Shown here: positions 9,584 through 17,870 of the stretch, piece after piece
Layout of the letters: each line of letters starts with the position of its first letter
Position numbering within the stretch: the stretch's first letter is position 1
From: Streptomyces sp. Ncost-T10-10d
GTDB taxonomy: Bacteria; Actinomycetota; Actinomycetes; Streptomycetales; Streptomycetaceae
Assembly: GCF_900091955.1 (NCBI RefSeq)
Contig: NZ_FMDF01000099.1
Coordinates: forward strand, 48,158-112,157
Length of the DNA stretch: 64,000 nucleotides
Direction of reading: 5' to 3'
Position numbers and translations under genes: made by a program
Notes under the pieces: model-generated
The model's database searches: none
The model's input: only the letters and a program-made list of their open reading frames with translations
What the model was told of the DNA's origin: nothing

Positions 9584-9865
9584 CATCATCTGTGTGAGTA
9601 CGTCTCGTACCCCGGCGCGGCGCCCGGCAGATACCTGCCGGGCGCACCCATTTGGGTCCGCCATCCCCGTGTGGCCCTGACCTGGCGGTTCATCCCGAGC
9701 CTGCCCGAACCAGCCCTCACAGCCCCCGGAATGCTGGATTCCGTTCGTGTGGACCCGTTCCCCGGGCAGGAATCCTGTTGCACGGACCTTGCCGAATGGG
9801 TGGCCAGGAAGCCGCCGAGGGGTGATCATGAGAGTCCAGAGCGCACTTCCCATGAGGAGGCACGG

Positions 9866-10087
9866 GTGGCCGAGACTCTGAAGAAGGGCAGCCGGGTTAC
9901 CGGCGCCGCGCGCGACAAGCTCGCGGCAGACCTGAAGAAGAAGTACGACTCCGGTGCGAGCATCCGGGCGTTGGCCGAAGAGACCGGCCGCTCCTACGGA
10001 TTCGTCCACCGGATGCTCAGTGAGTCCGGAGTCACGCTGCGTGGACGCGGCGGAGCGACACGAGGCAAGAAGGCCGCCACGGCCTGA
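9866..10087 (+). CDS. gbn: GATC-binding nucleoid-associated protein Gbn
   Basis: This 73-residue basic protein has a helix-turn-helix (about 30-55, ASIRALAEETGRSYGFVHRM) and a glycine/arginine/lysine-rich C-terminus. Size and sequence match, from memory, SCO1839 (Gbn), a small Streptomyces nucleoid-associated protein that binds GATC-containing DNA and affects development and antibiotic production. The GTG at 9866 is preceded by GAGGAGG about 7 nt upstream and gives the usual length. The gene is monocistronic, with a hairpin right after it and a GATC cluster before it. Alternative: a generic HTH protein. The conserved neighbours (ABC-F upstream, enoyl-CoA hydratase downstream) support gbn. Confidence 0.9.
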   Translation: MAETLKKGSRVTGAARDKLAADLKKKYDSGASIRALAEETGRSYGFVHRMLSESGVTLRGRGGATRGKKAATA

Positions 10088-10102
10088 GGGTCTTCGGCGG
10101 AT

Positions 10103-10128
10103 CGGGGCAGGCCGTCAGGGCTGCCCCG
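10103..10128 (+). terminator. Terminator after gbn
   Basis: CGGGGCAG and CTGCCCCG form an 8-bp stem with a 10-nt loop, starting 15 nt after the gbn stop. No U-tract is present. Confidence 0.6.
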
Positions 10129-10238
10129 GGGCTCACCGGTTTCGGCGGTGGCCACCCGGTCGATCGTGATGTCGACCGGGTGGTTACTGTTCAGTCACTT
10201 AGCTCGAAGTGCTGACTGACCCGATCCGGAGGCGCCCC

Positions 10239-11030
10239 ATGACCTCGTTCGACTCTGTGCTCGACAAGGACGGCGTACGACTCACCGTCGATGACGCGGT
10301 TGCCACGGTGACCCTCACCAACCCGGCCAAGCGCAACGCTCAGTCCCCCGCTCTGTGGCGGGCGTTGACAGAGGCCGGACGGGCACTGCCCGGCAATGTG
10401 CGGGTCGTTGTGCTCCGCGGCGAGGGCAAGTCCTTCTCCGCGGGCCTCGACCGGCAGGCGTTCACCCCCGAGGGGTTCGACGGTGAGCCGTCCTTCCTCG
10501 ACATGGCGCGCGGCCCGGAGACCGAGCTCGACGCGACCATCGCCGAGTACCAGGAGGCGTTCACCTGGTGGCGCCGCAACGACATCGTGTCGATCGCGGC
10601 CGTCCAGGGGCATGCGATCGGTGCCGGCTTCCAGCTCGCCCTCGCCTGCGATCTGCGGATCGTCGCCGAGGACGTGCAGTTCGCCATGCGCGAGACCAGC
10701 CTCGGTCTGGTCCCCGACCTCACCGGCACACACCCCCTGGTCAACCTGGTGGGGTACGCCCGCGCGCTCGAAATCTGCGCCACGGGCCGTTTCGTGCACG
10801 CCGCGGAGGCCGAGCGCACCGGCCTGGCCAACCTCGTCGTCCCCGCCGGTGAACTGGACGCCGCCGCCCGCGATCTGGCCGGCGCACTGCTGGCCGCCCC
10901 GCGCGACGCGGTGGTGGAGACCAAGGCGCTGCTGAGCGGTGCCGTCTCCCGCGGTTACGAGGAGCAGCGTGTCGCCGAACGCGCCGCGCAGGGCCGCCGT
11001 CTGCGCGACCTGGCGGGCATCACCGACTGA
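10239..11030 (+). CDS. Enoyl-CoA hydratase/isomerase family protein
   Basis: This 263-residue crotonase-fold protein acts on acyl-CoA thioesters, in fatty-acid or related catabolism. Visible family elements are LTNPAKRNAQ, the oxyanion-hole segment GKSFSAGLDR, and the second oxyanion region AAVQGHAIGAGFQLALACDLR. The usual first catalytic Glu position in the AAVNGxAxGGG region is occupied by an Ala/Gly-type stretch. The region around ETSLGLVPDLTGT keeps a typical active-site Leu/Pro/Asp arrangement. Start is an ATG with GGAGG 8 nt upstream. It is not in an obvious operon. The substrate cannot be told from sequence. Confidence 0.86.
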   Translation: MTSFDSVLDKDGVRLTVDDAVATVTLTNPAKRNAQSPALWRALTEAGRALPGNVRVVVLRGEGKSFSAGLDRQAFTPEGFDGEPSFLDMARGPETELDATIAEYQEAFTWWRRNDIVSIAAVQGHAIGAGFQLALACDLRIVAEDVQFAMRETSLGLVPDLTGTHPLVNLVGYARALEICATGRFVHAAEAERTGLANLVVPAGELDAAARDLAGALLAAPRDAVVETKALLSGAVSRGYEEQRVAERAAQGRRLRDLAGITD

Positions 11031-11050
11031 GAGGGCTGTGCCCTCGACGC

Positions 11051-11080
11051 CGGGCGGGCCCGTTCCCCAGGCCCGTCCCG
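11051..11080. terminator. Bidirectional hairpin between convergent genes
   Basis: CGGGCGGGCC and GGCCCGTCCCG pair with one bulged base. The hairpin lies between the enoyl-CoA hydratase stop and the stop of the convergent Asp23-like gene, so it can serve both directions. Confidence 0.5.
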
Positions 11081-11100
11081 CGGTCAGCCCCGTCCGGTGG

Positions 11101-11802
11101 TCAGTCCCGCTCCACCACCGCCGTGACCAGCACCGCGACCGAGGGACACCCCTCCACCGCATCCGCCACCGCGCCCCGTACCGCACGTGCCACATCGAGC
11201 GCTCGGTGGCCGGAGTCCGTCGCCAGTTCGACCCGTACATGGTCCGGGCCCGCGTGCACCGCGTCGCCCAGCACCCGGGTCAGCGTCACGACACCCGGAA
11301 CACCCGCGGCAGCGAGCCCCGCCGCCCCCTCCGGCCTCGCCGAACGCACCTCGGCCGGTGCGGGCGCCCGCCGTTCGGGTGGTGTGTCCAGCAGCTCCGT
11401 CACCCGGAGATCCACCTCGGCGACCACCAGGCCCAGCCGGTGCCCGGCCGCCGCCAGCAGCGCAGAGCGCAGCGCCGCGGCCGCGGCGGGCAGCGGCCGG
11501 CCGGACATCGCCGACATGGTCGCCTCGATCCGCAGCGGCCCCGGCGGCAGCGCACTCGGCGGGGGTTCCACCTCCGCGTCCGGGGCCCGGTCCGGATCGG
11601 CCACGGAGATCCTGAGCTCCCCGAGCACCGGTCCGGGTCCCGGCCCGCCCACCGCGTCGCGCAGCACCCGGGCCGCGGCCCGCTCCGAGATCCAGGCCCC
11701 GTCTGCCGGACCGCCCAGCGGAAGCAGCCGGCCCAGGCTGAGCCGTCGCCGAACCGTCGCCGCCCATCCGTCGGCCCTGTGCGGGTTGTCAGCCGTCGTC
11801 AT
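11101..11802 (-). CDS. Divergent Asp23/Gls24-like protein, transcribed away from the Asp23 cluster
   Basis: This 233-residue soluble protein is rich in Ala, Val, Arg and Gly. It has no family signature that I recognise at once. Its ends resemble the Asp23 proteins next door. Early WISERAAARVLRDAVGG parallels their IADGVVEKIAGMAAR helix. Late VRVELATDSGHRALDVARAV followed by RGAVADAVEG parallels their IVVDYGVSIADVARDVRENV strand-helix. A long Pro/Gly-rich insertion separates the two parts. I therefore infer an expanded Asp23-fold paralogue. It is divergent from the cluster, sharing the 92-bp promoter region 11803-11894. The ATG at 11802 is chosen over one 18 bases upstream; both are plausible. 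Confidence 0.65.
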   Translation of the reverse strand: MTTADNPHRADGWAATVRRRLSLGRLLPLGGPADGAWISERAAARVLRDAVGGPGPGPVLGELRISVADPDRAPDAEVEPPPSALPPGPLRIEATMSAMSGRPLPAAAAALRSALLAAAGHRLGLVVAEVDLRVTELLDTPPERRAPAPAEVRSARPEGAAGLAAAGVPGVVTLTRVLGDAVHAGPDHVRVELATDSGHRALDVARAVRGAVADAVEGCPSVAVLVTAVVERD

Positions 11803-11894
11803 TTCCCCAGCCTGCCGCATCCACGGCGCGAGACGGGGCAAGCGCACTTAATGTGGGCAACGAGGTCCAACCTGCCCCGAAGGGAAGAGTGGCG

Positions 11895-12362
11895 ATGACC
11901 GACACCCCACAGCGGAACCGTCCCGAGAGCCCCGAAAAGGAATCGACCCCGATCACCAGGCGTGGCGGAGGAGCCCCCGCCACCCGTGGCCGTACGACCA
12001 TCGCCGACGGTGTGGTCGAGAAGATCGCGGGAATGGCGGCACGTGACGTCGTCGGTGTCCATGCGATGGGCAGTGGCTTCGCGCGTACGTTCGGAGCGGT
12101 GCGTGAACGGGTACCCGGAGGTGGGAAGTCCGTCACCCGAGGGGTCAAGGCGGAGGTCGGCGAATCACAGACCGCCCTCGATCTGGAGATCGTCGTCGAC
12201 TACGGCGTGTCGATCGCCGATGTGGCCCGGGACGTACGGGAGAACGTGGTCGCGGCGGTCGAGAGGATGACGGGCCTCGAAGTCGTCGAGGTCAATATCG
12301 CGGTCAGCGATGTGAAGCTGCCCGACGAGGAGGAGGAAGAGCCCGAGCCGCGTCTCCAGTAG
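11895..12362 (+). CDS. Asp23/Gls24 family envelope stress response protein
   Basis: This 155-residue protein has the Asp23 domain at about residues 38-145, including TTIADGVVEKIAGMAAR, a VTRGVKAEVGE loop, and ALDLEIVVDYGVSIADVARD. A disordered N-terminus and an acidic Glu-rich C-terminal tail flank the domain. In Firmicutes, Asp23 is tethered to the membrane by AmaP and takes part in cell-wall stress. It is the first gene of a five-gene run that also encodes a DUF2273-like protein, a second Asp23 and AmaP, so the same complex is expected. Start ATG is preceded by GGAAGAG. Confidence 0.88.
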   Translation: MTDTPQRNRPESPEKESTPITRRGGGAPATRGRTTIADGVVEKIAGMAARDVVGVHAMGSGFARTFGAVRERVPGGGKSVTRGVKAEVGESQTALDLEIVVDYGVSIADVARDVRENVVAAVERMTGLEVVEVNIAVSDVKLPDEEEEEPEPRLQ

Positions 12363-12394
12363 GCCTCCTGACCGAGGCAGTTGAGGAGCACAGG

Positions 12395-12586
12395 ATGAAC
12401 ATGGCTGTGGTCGGCATGGTGGCCGGCATGGCGCTGGGATTCGCCGGGTACTTCGGCGGATTCGGGGCCTTTCTGCTGGTGGCTGCGTTGGGGGCGGTCG
12501 GCTTCATCGCCGGCCGCTTCCTGGAGGGTGACCTGGAGCCCGGCGACTTCTTCCGGAGTCGCGAGCGCGGCGACCGACGGCGGTGA
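12395..12586 (+). CDS. Small integral membrane protein, DUF2273-like
   Basis: This 63-residue protein has two glycine-rich membrane segments (about 4-20 and 22-42) and a short charged tail ending in GDRRR. Proteins of this type (DUF2273) regularly sit between Asp23 and AmaP genes. Its stop overlaps the start of the next gene (GTGA), indicating translational coupling. The ATG has GAGGAG 8-9 nt upstream. It is likely part of a membrane-bound Asp23 complex, by context only. Confidence 0.82.
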   Translation: MNMAVVGMVAGMALGFAGYFGGFGAFLLVAALGAVGFIAGRFLEGDLEPGDFFRSRERGDRRR

Positions 12587-12945
12587 CGGCGTTGTCGGGG
12601 GCGAGCGGCCGGGTTGCCGCGGGTGAGCGCGGGGAGACCCGGATCGCCGACCGGGTGGTCGCGAAGATCGCCGCACAGGCGGCGAAGGAAGCGATCGACG
12701 AGCCGCCGAAGGAAGGCTCCTCGCCGCGTGCCACGGTCACGGTGCACCGCGACACAGCCCGGGTCCGGGTGAGCCTGGAGCTCGGATACCCCTCCGACAT
12801 CGGCCGCCAGTGCGGCGGGGTGCGTCGGCGTGTCGTCGAACGGGTAAAGGCGTTGGCGGGGATGGAGGTGCCCGAGGTCGCCGTACAGGTCGAGCGCCTG
12901 CATCCGACGGGAGCGAGCATCGCGGCACAGGGGAGGATCCGATGA
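12583..12945 (+). CDS. Second Asp23/Gls24 family protein
   Basis: This 120-residue Asp23-domain protein shows RIADRVVAKIAAQAAKEAID, then VRVSLELGYPSDIGRQCGGV and VRRRVVERVKALAGMEVPE. These correspond to the start, strand and final helix-strand of the Asp23 fold. It is shorter than the first copy and lacks the acidic tail. It starts with GTG overlapping the previous stop and ends with a stop overlapping the next ATG (ATGA). Two Asp23 copies in one operon suggest a hetero-oligomer; that is inference. Confidence 0.85.
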   Translation: MTALSGASGRVAAGERGETRIADRVVAKIAAQAAKEAIDEPPKEGSSPRATVTVHRDTARVRVSLELGYPSDIGRQCGGVRRRVVERVKALAGMEVPEVAVQVERLHPTGASIAAQGRIR

Positions 12946-13628
12946 GCGAGCCCCACGAACCGGAACACCGTACGCAACGGCTGCCCACCACCCGGCCCGT
13001 CGAACAGGGGACCGTGCTCGAACTCGACCAGTCCGCCTCGTCCGCCGCCTACGACCCGGCGCCCGGGCAGCGGGAGAGCGGCGGCGGGGCGGGCCGTTTC
13101 TGGTCCGCGCGCCGCATCCCCGCCGCGATCCTCGCCGTGGTGATCCTCGGCGGCACCGGTCTGCTGCTCTACGACGTGGCGGCGGTACGGACCGGCCACC
13201 CGGCGATGCAGTGGCGCCGCACGCTGGCCGACGAGCTCGCCGGCCGGCCGCTGGACAACGTCCGGGTGCTGGCCGGCGCGGCGGCCGCCGTGACCATCGG
13301 CCTGTGGCTGCTCGTGCTCGCCGTCACCCCCGGACTCCGCGACCTGCTGCCGATGCGCCGCGACCGACCCGGTGTACGGGCCGGCCTCGACCGGGCCGCG
13401 GCCGCACTGGTCCTGCGGGACCGGGCCATCGAGGTGTCGGGTGTGCAGTCGGTACGGGTCCGGATGGGCCGGGGCAAGGTCGGGGTGCGTGCGGTGTCGC
13501 ACTTCCGTGAACTCGACGACGTACGGGCCGATCTGGACACCGTGCTCGGGACCGGCATCAAGGAACTGGGCCTGGCCAGGCCGCCGAGCCTGTCCGTATA
13601 TGTCCGCCGTCCCTCGAAGAAGGGGTGA
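12942..13628 (+). CDS. DUF6286-type membrane protein of the Asp23 cluster
   Basis: This 228-residue protein has a disordered, acidic N-terminus (about 1-50) and two membrane helices (about 61-80 and 107-128). The cytoplasmic C-terminal domain has the pattern ALVLRDRAIEVSGVQSVRVR, which resembles the AmaP C-terminal domain. It starts in the overlap ATGA with the previous gene and ends in an overlap with amaP. In actinobacterial Asp23 clusters a protein of this kind is constant. A function as second membrane anchor for Asp23 proteins is inferred. Confidence 0.8.
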   Translation: MSEPHEPEHRTQRLPTTRPVEQGTVLELDQSASSAAYDPAPGQRESGGGAGRFWSARRIPAAILAVVILGGTGLLLYDVAAVRTGHPAMQWRRTLADELAGRPLDNVRVLAGAAAAVTIGLWLLVLAVTPGLRDLLPMRRDRPGVRAGLDRAAAALVLRDRAIEVSGVQSVRVRMGRGKVGVRAVSHFRELDDVRADLDTVLGTGIKELGLARPPSLSVYVRRPSKKG

Positions 13629-14212
13629 GCCCGTTGCTCAGAACCGTCAACCGGGTACTGATCGGCCTGGCCGGGCTGGTGCTGATCTGCGTCGGCGGTG
13701 CGGTGCTCGCGGCCGGGCTCGGCCTCTCCGTACCGTCCTGGTGGCCCTGGTACGGCAAGGGCGATGTGCTCCTCAGCGAGGCCGACCGGGACCGCTGGCG
13801 CGGTGAGGGATGGTGGTGGCCGACGGTGATCGCGGTCCTGGCCGTCGTGGTCGTCCTCGCCCTGTGGTGGCTGCTGGCCCAGCTGCGCCGCGGCCGTCTC
13901 TCCGAGGTGCTGGTGGACAGCGGTGACGGTGAGGGTGCGCTCCTGCGGGGCCGGGCCCTGGAGGGGGTGCTCGCCGATGAGGCGGGGGCCTTGGACGGGG
14001 TGGCCCGCGCCCAGGTCGTGCTGACCGGCCGGCGCACTTCGCCGCACGCCAGGATCCGTCTGCTGATGGAGCCGCACGCGGCGCCGGACGAGGCGCTCGG
14101 CCGCCTCACCGACGAGGCGCTGGCCCATGCGCGGGATTCGGCCGGGCTGGCGGAGCTCCCGGCCGAGGTGCGGTTGAGGGCGGTCAAGCACCGTGCGGAA
14201 AGGGTGAGTTGA
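13625..14212 (+). CDS. amaP: Alkaline-shock membrane anchor protein AmaP
   Basis: This 195-residue protein has two membrane helices near residues 9-35 and 66-88, separated by a loop with several tryptophans. A C-terminal cytoplasmic domain begins about residue 95 (GRLSEVLVDSGDGEGALLRG). This is the AmaP layout: a hairpin anchor plus a domain that binds Asp23. It starts with GTG inside the stop of the previous gene (GTGA) and closes the operon. The symbol is applied by family and context. Confidence 0.82.
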   Translation: MSPLLRTVNRVLIGLAGLVLICVGGAVLAAGLGLSVPSWWPWYGKGDVLLSEADRDRWRGEGWWWPTVIAVLAVVVVLALWWLLAQLRRGRLSEVLVDSGDGEGALLRGRALEGVLADEAGALDGVARAQVVLTGRRTSPHARIRLLMEPHAAPDEALGRLTDEALAHARDSAGLAELPAEVRLRAVKHRAERVS

Positions 14213-14295
14213 CGGCTGTTGCCGTGGTGTCCCCGGTTGCCGGGCGGGCTCGAGGAATCGAACCCGTCCGGCGGTCCAGGACGGAGCGGGCCGGT

Positions 14296-15051
14296 TCAGA
14301 AGCCGTGCCGGGAGCCGCCGTCGACCGGCAGCATGACGCCCGTCACGTACGACGCAGCGGGCGAGAGCAGGAACGCAGCGGTCCGGCCGAATTCCTCCGG
14401 CGTGCCGTAGCGGCGCAGCGGAATACCTGCCTGATTGGCCGTACGAGAGGCTTCCGCATCGCCCGAGCGCGCATCCAGCTCGCGCATCCGGTCCGTGCCG
14501 ATCCGGCCCGGCAGCACCCCCACCACGCGGATACCCCGAGGACCGAGCTCGTCGGCCAGGGACTTGGCGAAACCGGCCAGGCCGGGGCGCAGACCGTTGG
14601 AGATCGTCAGCCCGGCGATCGGCTCGTACACGGAGCCGGAGAGCACGAAGCCGATGACACCGCCCTCGCCGAGGGTGGCCGCCGCGGCCCTGGCAAGGCG
14701 TACCGCGCCCAGGAACACCGACTCGAAGGCCGACTGCCACTGCTCGTCGGTGTTGTCGGCGGCGAAGCCGGGCGTCGGTCCACCGACGCTGATGAGAATG
14801 CCGTCGAGCCGGCCGAAACGCTCGTGCGCGCTGTCCACCAGACGCTGTGCGGAGGCGGGGTCGGCGTTGTCCGCGGCGAGGCCGACGGCGTCCGGCCCCA
14901 GTTCGGCGGCGGCCGCCTCGACGCGCTTCTCGTCCCGGCCGGTGATGATCACCCTCGCGCCGTCCTCGGCCAGCGCCCGCGCCGTGGCGTTGCCCAGCCC
15001 CCGGCTTGCTCCGGTGACGATGTACACGCGGTCCTTCAGTCCAAGATCCAT
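14296..15051 (-). CDS. SDR-family oxidoreductase with altered catalytic motif
   Basis: This 251-residue short-chain dehydrogenase/reductase has the cofactor motif TGASRGLG (about 14-21) and the C-terminal GVMLPVDGGSRHG. The usual Ser-Tyr-Lys arrangement is not present. After VLSGSVYEPIAGL the position of the YxxxK motif reads ISNGLRPG, with Ser and Arg in place of Tyr and Lys. Such a subgroup is known among bacterial SDRs annotated as 3-oxoacyl reductases. Activity may be altered. The gene starts 4 nt after the GH15 stop, so the two are co-transcribed. Confidence 0.82.
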   Translation of the reverse strand: MDLGLKDRVYIVTGASRGLGNATARALAEDGARVIITGRDEKRVEAAAAELGPDAVGLAADNADPASAQRLVDSAHERFGRLDGILISVGGPTPGFAADNTDEQWQSAFESVFLGAVRLARAAAATLGEGGVIGFVLSGSVYEPIAGLTISNGLRPGLAGFAKSLADELGPRGIRVVGVLPGRIGTDRMRELDARSGDAEASRTANQAGIPLRRYGTPEEFGRTAAFLLSPAASYVTGVMLPVDGGSRHGF

Positions 15052-15055
15052 GGAC

Positions 15056-16855
15056 CTATCCTGCCGTGCCGCCCTCCAGCGTGTCCTCCCCGGCCAGCGC
15101 CATGGCGGTGCCCACGAGCCCGATGTGGCTGAACGCCTGCGGAAAGTTGCCGACCTGCCGGTGCCCGACGATGTCGTACTCCTCGGCGAGCAGCCCCACA
15201 TCGTTGCGGAGCGTCAGGAGCTGCTCGAAGAGTTCTCTGGCCTCCTCGGCGCGCCCGGTCAGGAGCAGGGCGTCGGCCAGCCAGAACGAGCACGCCAGAA
15301 AGGCCCCTTCGCTGCCGGGCAGCCCGTCGATCGAGCTGCCGTCCGTGCTGTAGCGGCGGACCAGACAGCCGCTGCCCAGCTCGTCCCGGACCGCGTCGAC
15401 CGTCCCGATCATCCGGGGATCGTCCGGCGGCAGGAACCCGGTCCGGGCGATCAGCAGCGTCGCGGCGTCCAGATTCCGGGAGCCGTAGGACTGCGTGAAG
15501 GTGTTCCGTACCGGGTCGAACCCCTTCTCGCACACCTCCCGGTGCACGGCGTCACGCATCGCCCGCCACCGCTCGGCGTCGCCGGCCAGCAAGGGGTTCT
15601 TCTCCAGGGTGCGTACGGCACGGTCGGCAGCGACCCAGGCCATCACCTTGGAGTGCACGAAGTGGCGGCGCTGGCCGCGGATCTCCCACAGCCCTTCGTC
15701 CGGCTCGCGCCAGGTGGACTCCAGGAAGCCGAGCAGGCTGAGCTGAAGGCTCCAGGCGTGCGGCTTGTCGCCCAGGCCCGCCTCGCGCGCGAGCCGCAAC
15801 GAGTCGATGACCTCTCCGTACACATCGAGCTGGCGCTGGCGTACCGCGGCGTTGCCGATCCGGACCGGGCTGGAGTTCTCGTATCCGCTCAGCCATGGCA
15901 GCTCCGACTCGGGCAGCCTGCGCTCGCCCGCCAGGCCGTACATGATCTGCAGATCGGCCGGGTCCCCGGCGACGGCCCGCAGCAGCCAGTCCCGCCAGGC
16001 GGCGGCCTCCTCCACATAGCCGGCCGAGAGGAGAGCACCGAGGGTGAGAGTGGAGTCCCGCAGCCAGCAGAAACGGTAGTCCCAGTTCCGTACGCCGCCG
16101 ATCTCCTCGGGCAGCGAGGTGGTGGGAGCCGCCACGATGCCACCGGTCGGGCCGAAGGTGAGCGCCTTCAGCGTGATCAGCGAGCGGATCACCGCTTCCC
16201 GGTACGGGCCCCGGTACTTGCACCGCGCGGACCACTCGGCCCAGTCGGACAGGGTGCTCTTCAGCGCCTCGAACGGGTCGACGAGTTCGGGGCGGGGCGA
16301 GTGCGAGGGGTGCCAGGTCAGGACGAATGCCACCTGCTCGCCCGCGGAGACGGTGAACGAGGAGCAGGTGGAGAACTGCTGGCCCCATGTCTTGACCGGC
16401 GGCTCGCTGCGCAGCCAGGCCGAGTCCGGCCCCGCGACCGCCACCCGGTGCCCCTGCGAGCGGCGCACCCACGGCACGATCGAGCCGAAGTCGAAGCGCA
16501 GCCGGATCACGGAGCTCATCTCGACAGTGCCGCTGATGCCCTCGATGATCCGCATGACATCGGGTTCCTGATCGCGCTGCGGCATGAAGTCGATGACCTT
16601 GACCGTGCCGGTACGGGTCTCCCAGAACGTCTCCAGGACGAGGGAGTCACCCGCATAGCCGCGCCGGGTGCAGGTGTCGGCGCCCTTCGGGGCGATCCGC
16701 CAGTGGCCGTTGTCCTCGTCGCCGAGCAGCGCCGCGAAGCAGGCGCCCGAGTCGAAGCGGGGCAGGCACAGCCAGTCGACAGAACCGTTCCTGCCGACCA
16801 GGGCGGCTGTCTGCAGATCGCCGATGAGGGCATAGTCCTCGATGCGTGGGGTCAC
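15056..16855 (-). CDS. Glycoside hydrolase family 15 protein (trehalase/glucoamylase type)
   Basis: This 599-residue cytoplasmic protein has the full-length architecture of bacterial GH15: an N-terminal beta-sandwich (about 1-230) and a C-terminal (alpha/alpha)6 barrel. It opens with the typical RIEDYALIGDLQTAALVG and GSVDWLCLPRFDSGACFA. The general acid is likely a Glu in PDEGLWEIRG (about 387-391), and the general base lies in LLAEEYD (about 558). VRNWDYRFCWLRD is also diagnostic. Many actinobacterial members hydrolyse trehalose; glucoamylase activity is the alternative. It is followed after 4 nt by an SDR gene. Confidence 0.9.
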   Translation of the reverse strand: MTPRIEDYALIGDLQTAALVGRNGSVDWLCLPRFDSGACFAALLGDEDNGHWRIAPKGADTCTRRGYAGDSLVLETFWETRTGTVKVIDFMPQRDQEPDVMRIIEGISGTVEMSSVIRLRFDFGSIVPWVRRSQGHRVAVAGPDSAWLRSEPPVKTWGQQFSTCSSFTVSAGEQVAFVLTWHPSHSPRPELVDPFEALKSTLSDWAEWSARCKYRGPYREAVIRSLITLKALTFGPTGGIVAAPTTSLPEEIGGVRNWDYRFCWLRDSTLTLGALLSAGYVEEAAAWRDWLLRAVAGDPADLQIMYGLAGERRLPESELPWLSGYENSSPVRIGNAAVRQRQLDVYGEVIDSLRLAREAGLGDKPHAWSLQLSLLGFLESTWREPDEGLWEIRGQRRHFVHSKVMAWVAADRAVRTLEKNPLLAGDAERWRAMRDAVHREVCEKGFDPVRNTFTQSYGSRNLDAATLLIARTGFLPPDDPRMIGTVDAVRDELGSGCLVRRYSTDGSSIDGLPGSEGAFLACSFWLADALLLTGRAEEARELFEQLLTLRNDVGLLAEEYDIVGHRQVGNFPQAFSHIGLVGTAMALAGEDTLEGGTAG

Positions 16856-16974
16856 GTTCTGGCGTGTTCCCGAACCTGGGCCTCGCTAAGCAGTCCCAGG
16901 AGAGATGGGGTCACTCCGACGGACAGCCGAGGCCGTCCCACGGACAGCTCGCCGACACCCGTGCGGAGCCGGTG

Positions 16975-17799
16975 TCAGGCCGTCGCGGGTTCCGGCTGCT
17001 CCGGCTTCTTCGGCTCGGAGGCATCCTGCTCCCCGGCGGCGGCCTTGGCCGCGGCCTCCATCCGGTCGCGCTTCTCCCTGCGGGCGAGGACCACGAAGCC
17101 GACCGGGACACCGGCGGCGAACAGCCACCACTGCACGGCGTACGCCATGTGCGGGCCGATCGAGCTGTCGTCGGGAGCCGCGATCAGTTCCGGGGAGTCG
17201 CCGGAGGGCTCGGGTCCGGTCTGCTCGATGTAGCCGCCGAGCACGGGCCGGGAGAGCCTTTTGGCCTCCTGGGCGCTGTTGATCAGCATCACCTGGCGGT
17301 CCGGCAGGTCCGAGATGTCCTTGATGCCGCTGGCGCTCGTCGTCTCGTCGGCCTTGAGCCGCCCGGTGACGGTCACTTCGCCCTTGGGCACGGCGGGTAC
17401 GTCGGGGAAGGCGCGCTGGCTATCGGCGGAAGGCACCCAGCCACGGTTGACCAGGACCGTGCCGCCGCCCTTGAGGTCGAGCGGGATCAGTACATGAACG
17501 CCGATCCGGCCGTCGGTGGACGTCCGGCGGCGTACGACCACCTCGTGCGCGGTGTCGTACGTACCCGTGGCCGTCACCGCACGCCAGTAGTCGGAGCGCG
17601 GGACCGTGTGACCCGGAGAGGTGAGCGAGGCGACCGGAACCGGTTTCGCCTTGAGGTTGCGGGAGATCAGAGAGTTCTGCGCGACCTTGTGCTCGTGCCG
17701 GTGCAACTGCCAGAAGCCCAGCTCGACCATCGTGGGAATCAGGACGAGGGAGAGGAGGGCGAGGATCAGCCACTGCCGGGTCAACAGGAAGCGGTACAC
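16975..17799 (-). CDS. SURF1-family cytochrome oxidase assembly protein
   Basis: SURF1 proteins help insert heme a into cytochrome c oxidase at the membrane. This protein has the two-helix SURF1 topology: a first helix at about 9-28 followed by GFWQLHRHEHK, a large extracytoplasmic domain with VLVNRGWVP, and a second helix near HMAYAVQWWLFAAG. The C-terminal tail is Ala/Glu/Lys/Pro rich. I place the start at the GTG giving MYRFLLTRQW, the usual N-terminus in Streptomyces. ATG codons at 17823 and 17832 would add 8 or 11 residues. None has a strong RBS. Confidence 0.85.
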   Translation of the reverse strand: MYRFLLTRQWLILALLSLVLIPTMVELGFWQLHRHEHKVAQNSLISRNLKAKPVPVASLTSPGHTVPRSDYWRAVTATGTYDTAHEVVVRRRTSTDGRIGVHVLIPLDLKGGGTVLVNRGWVPSADSQRAFPDVPAVPKGEVTVTGRLKADETTSASGIKDISDLPDRQVMLINSAQEAKRLSRPVLGGYIEQTGPEPSGDSPELIAAPDDSSIGPHMAYAVQWWLFAAGVPVGFVVLARREKRDRMEAAAKAAAGEQDASEPKKPEQPEPATA

Positions 17800-17870
17800 C
17801 CCATGACGGTACAACTGCGTCATGGGGTGCATCGCGGAGGGGTGGGGGAAGAGGGCGCGGCGGCCGGTGA

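Noticed and set aside
14435..17233. A 932-codon open frame on the plus strand
   Set aside because: It runs antisense across the SDR and GH15 genes and into SURF1, all of which have intact family motifs. It has no domain of its own.
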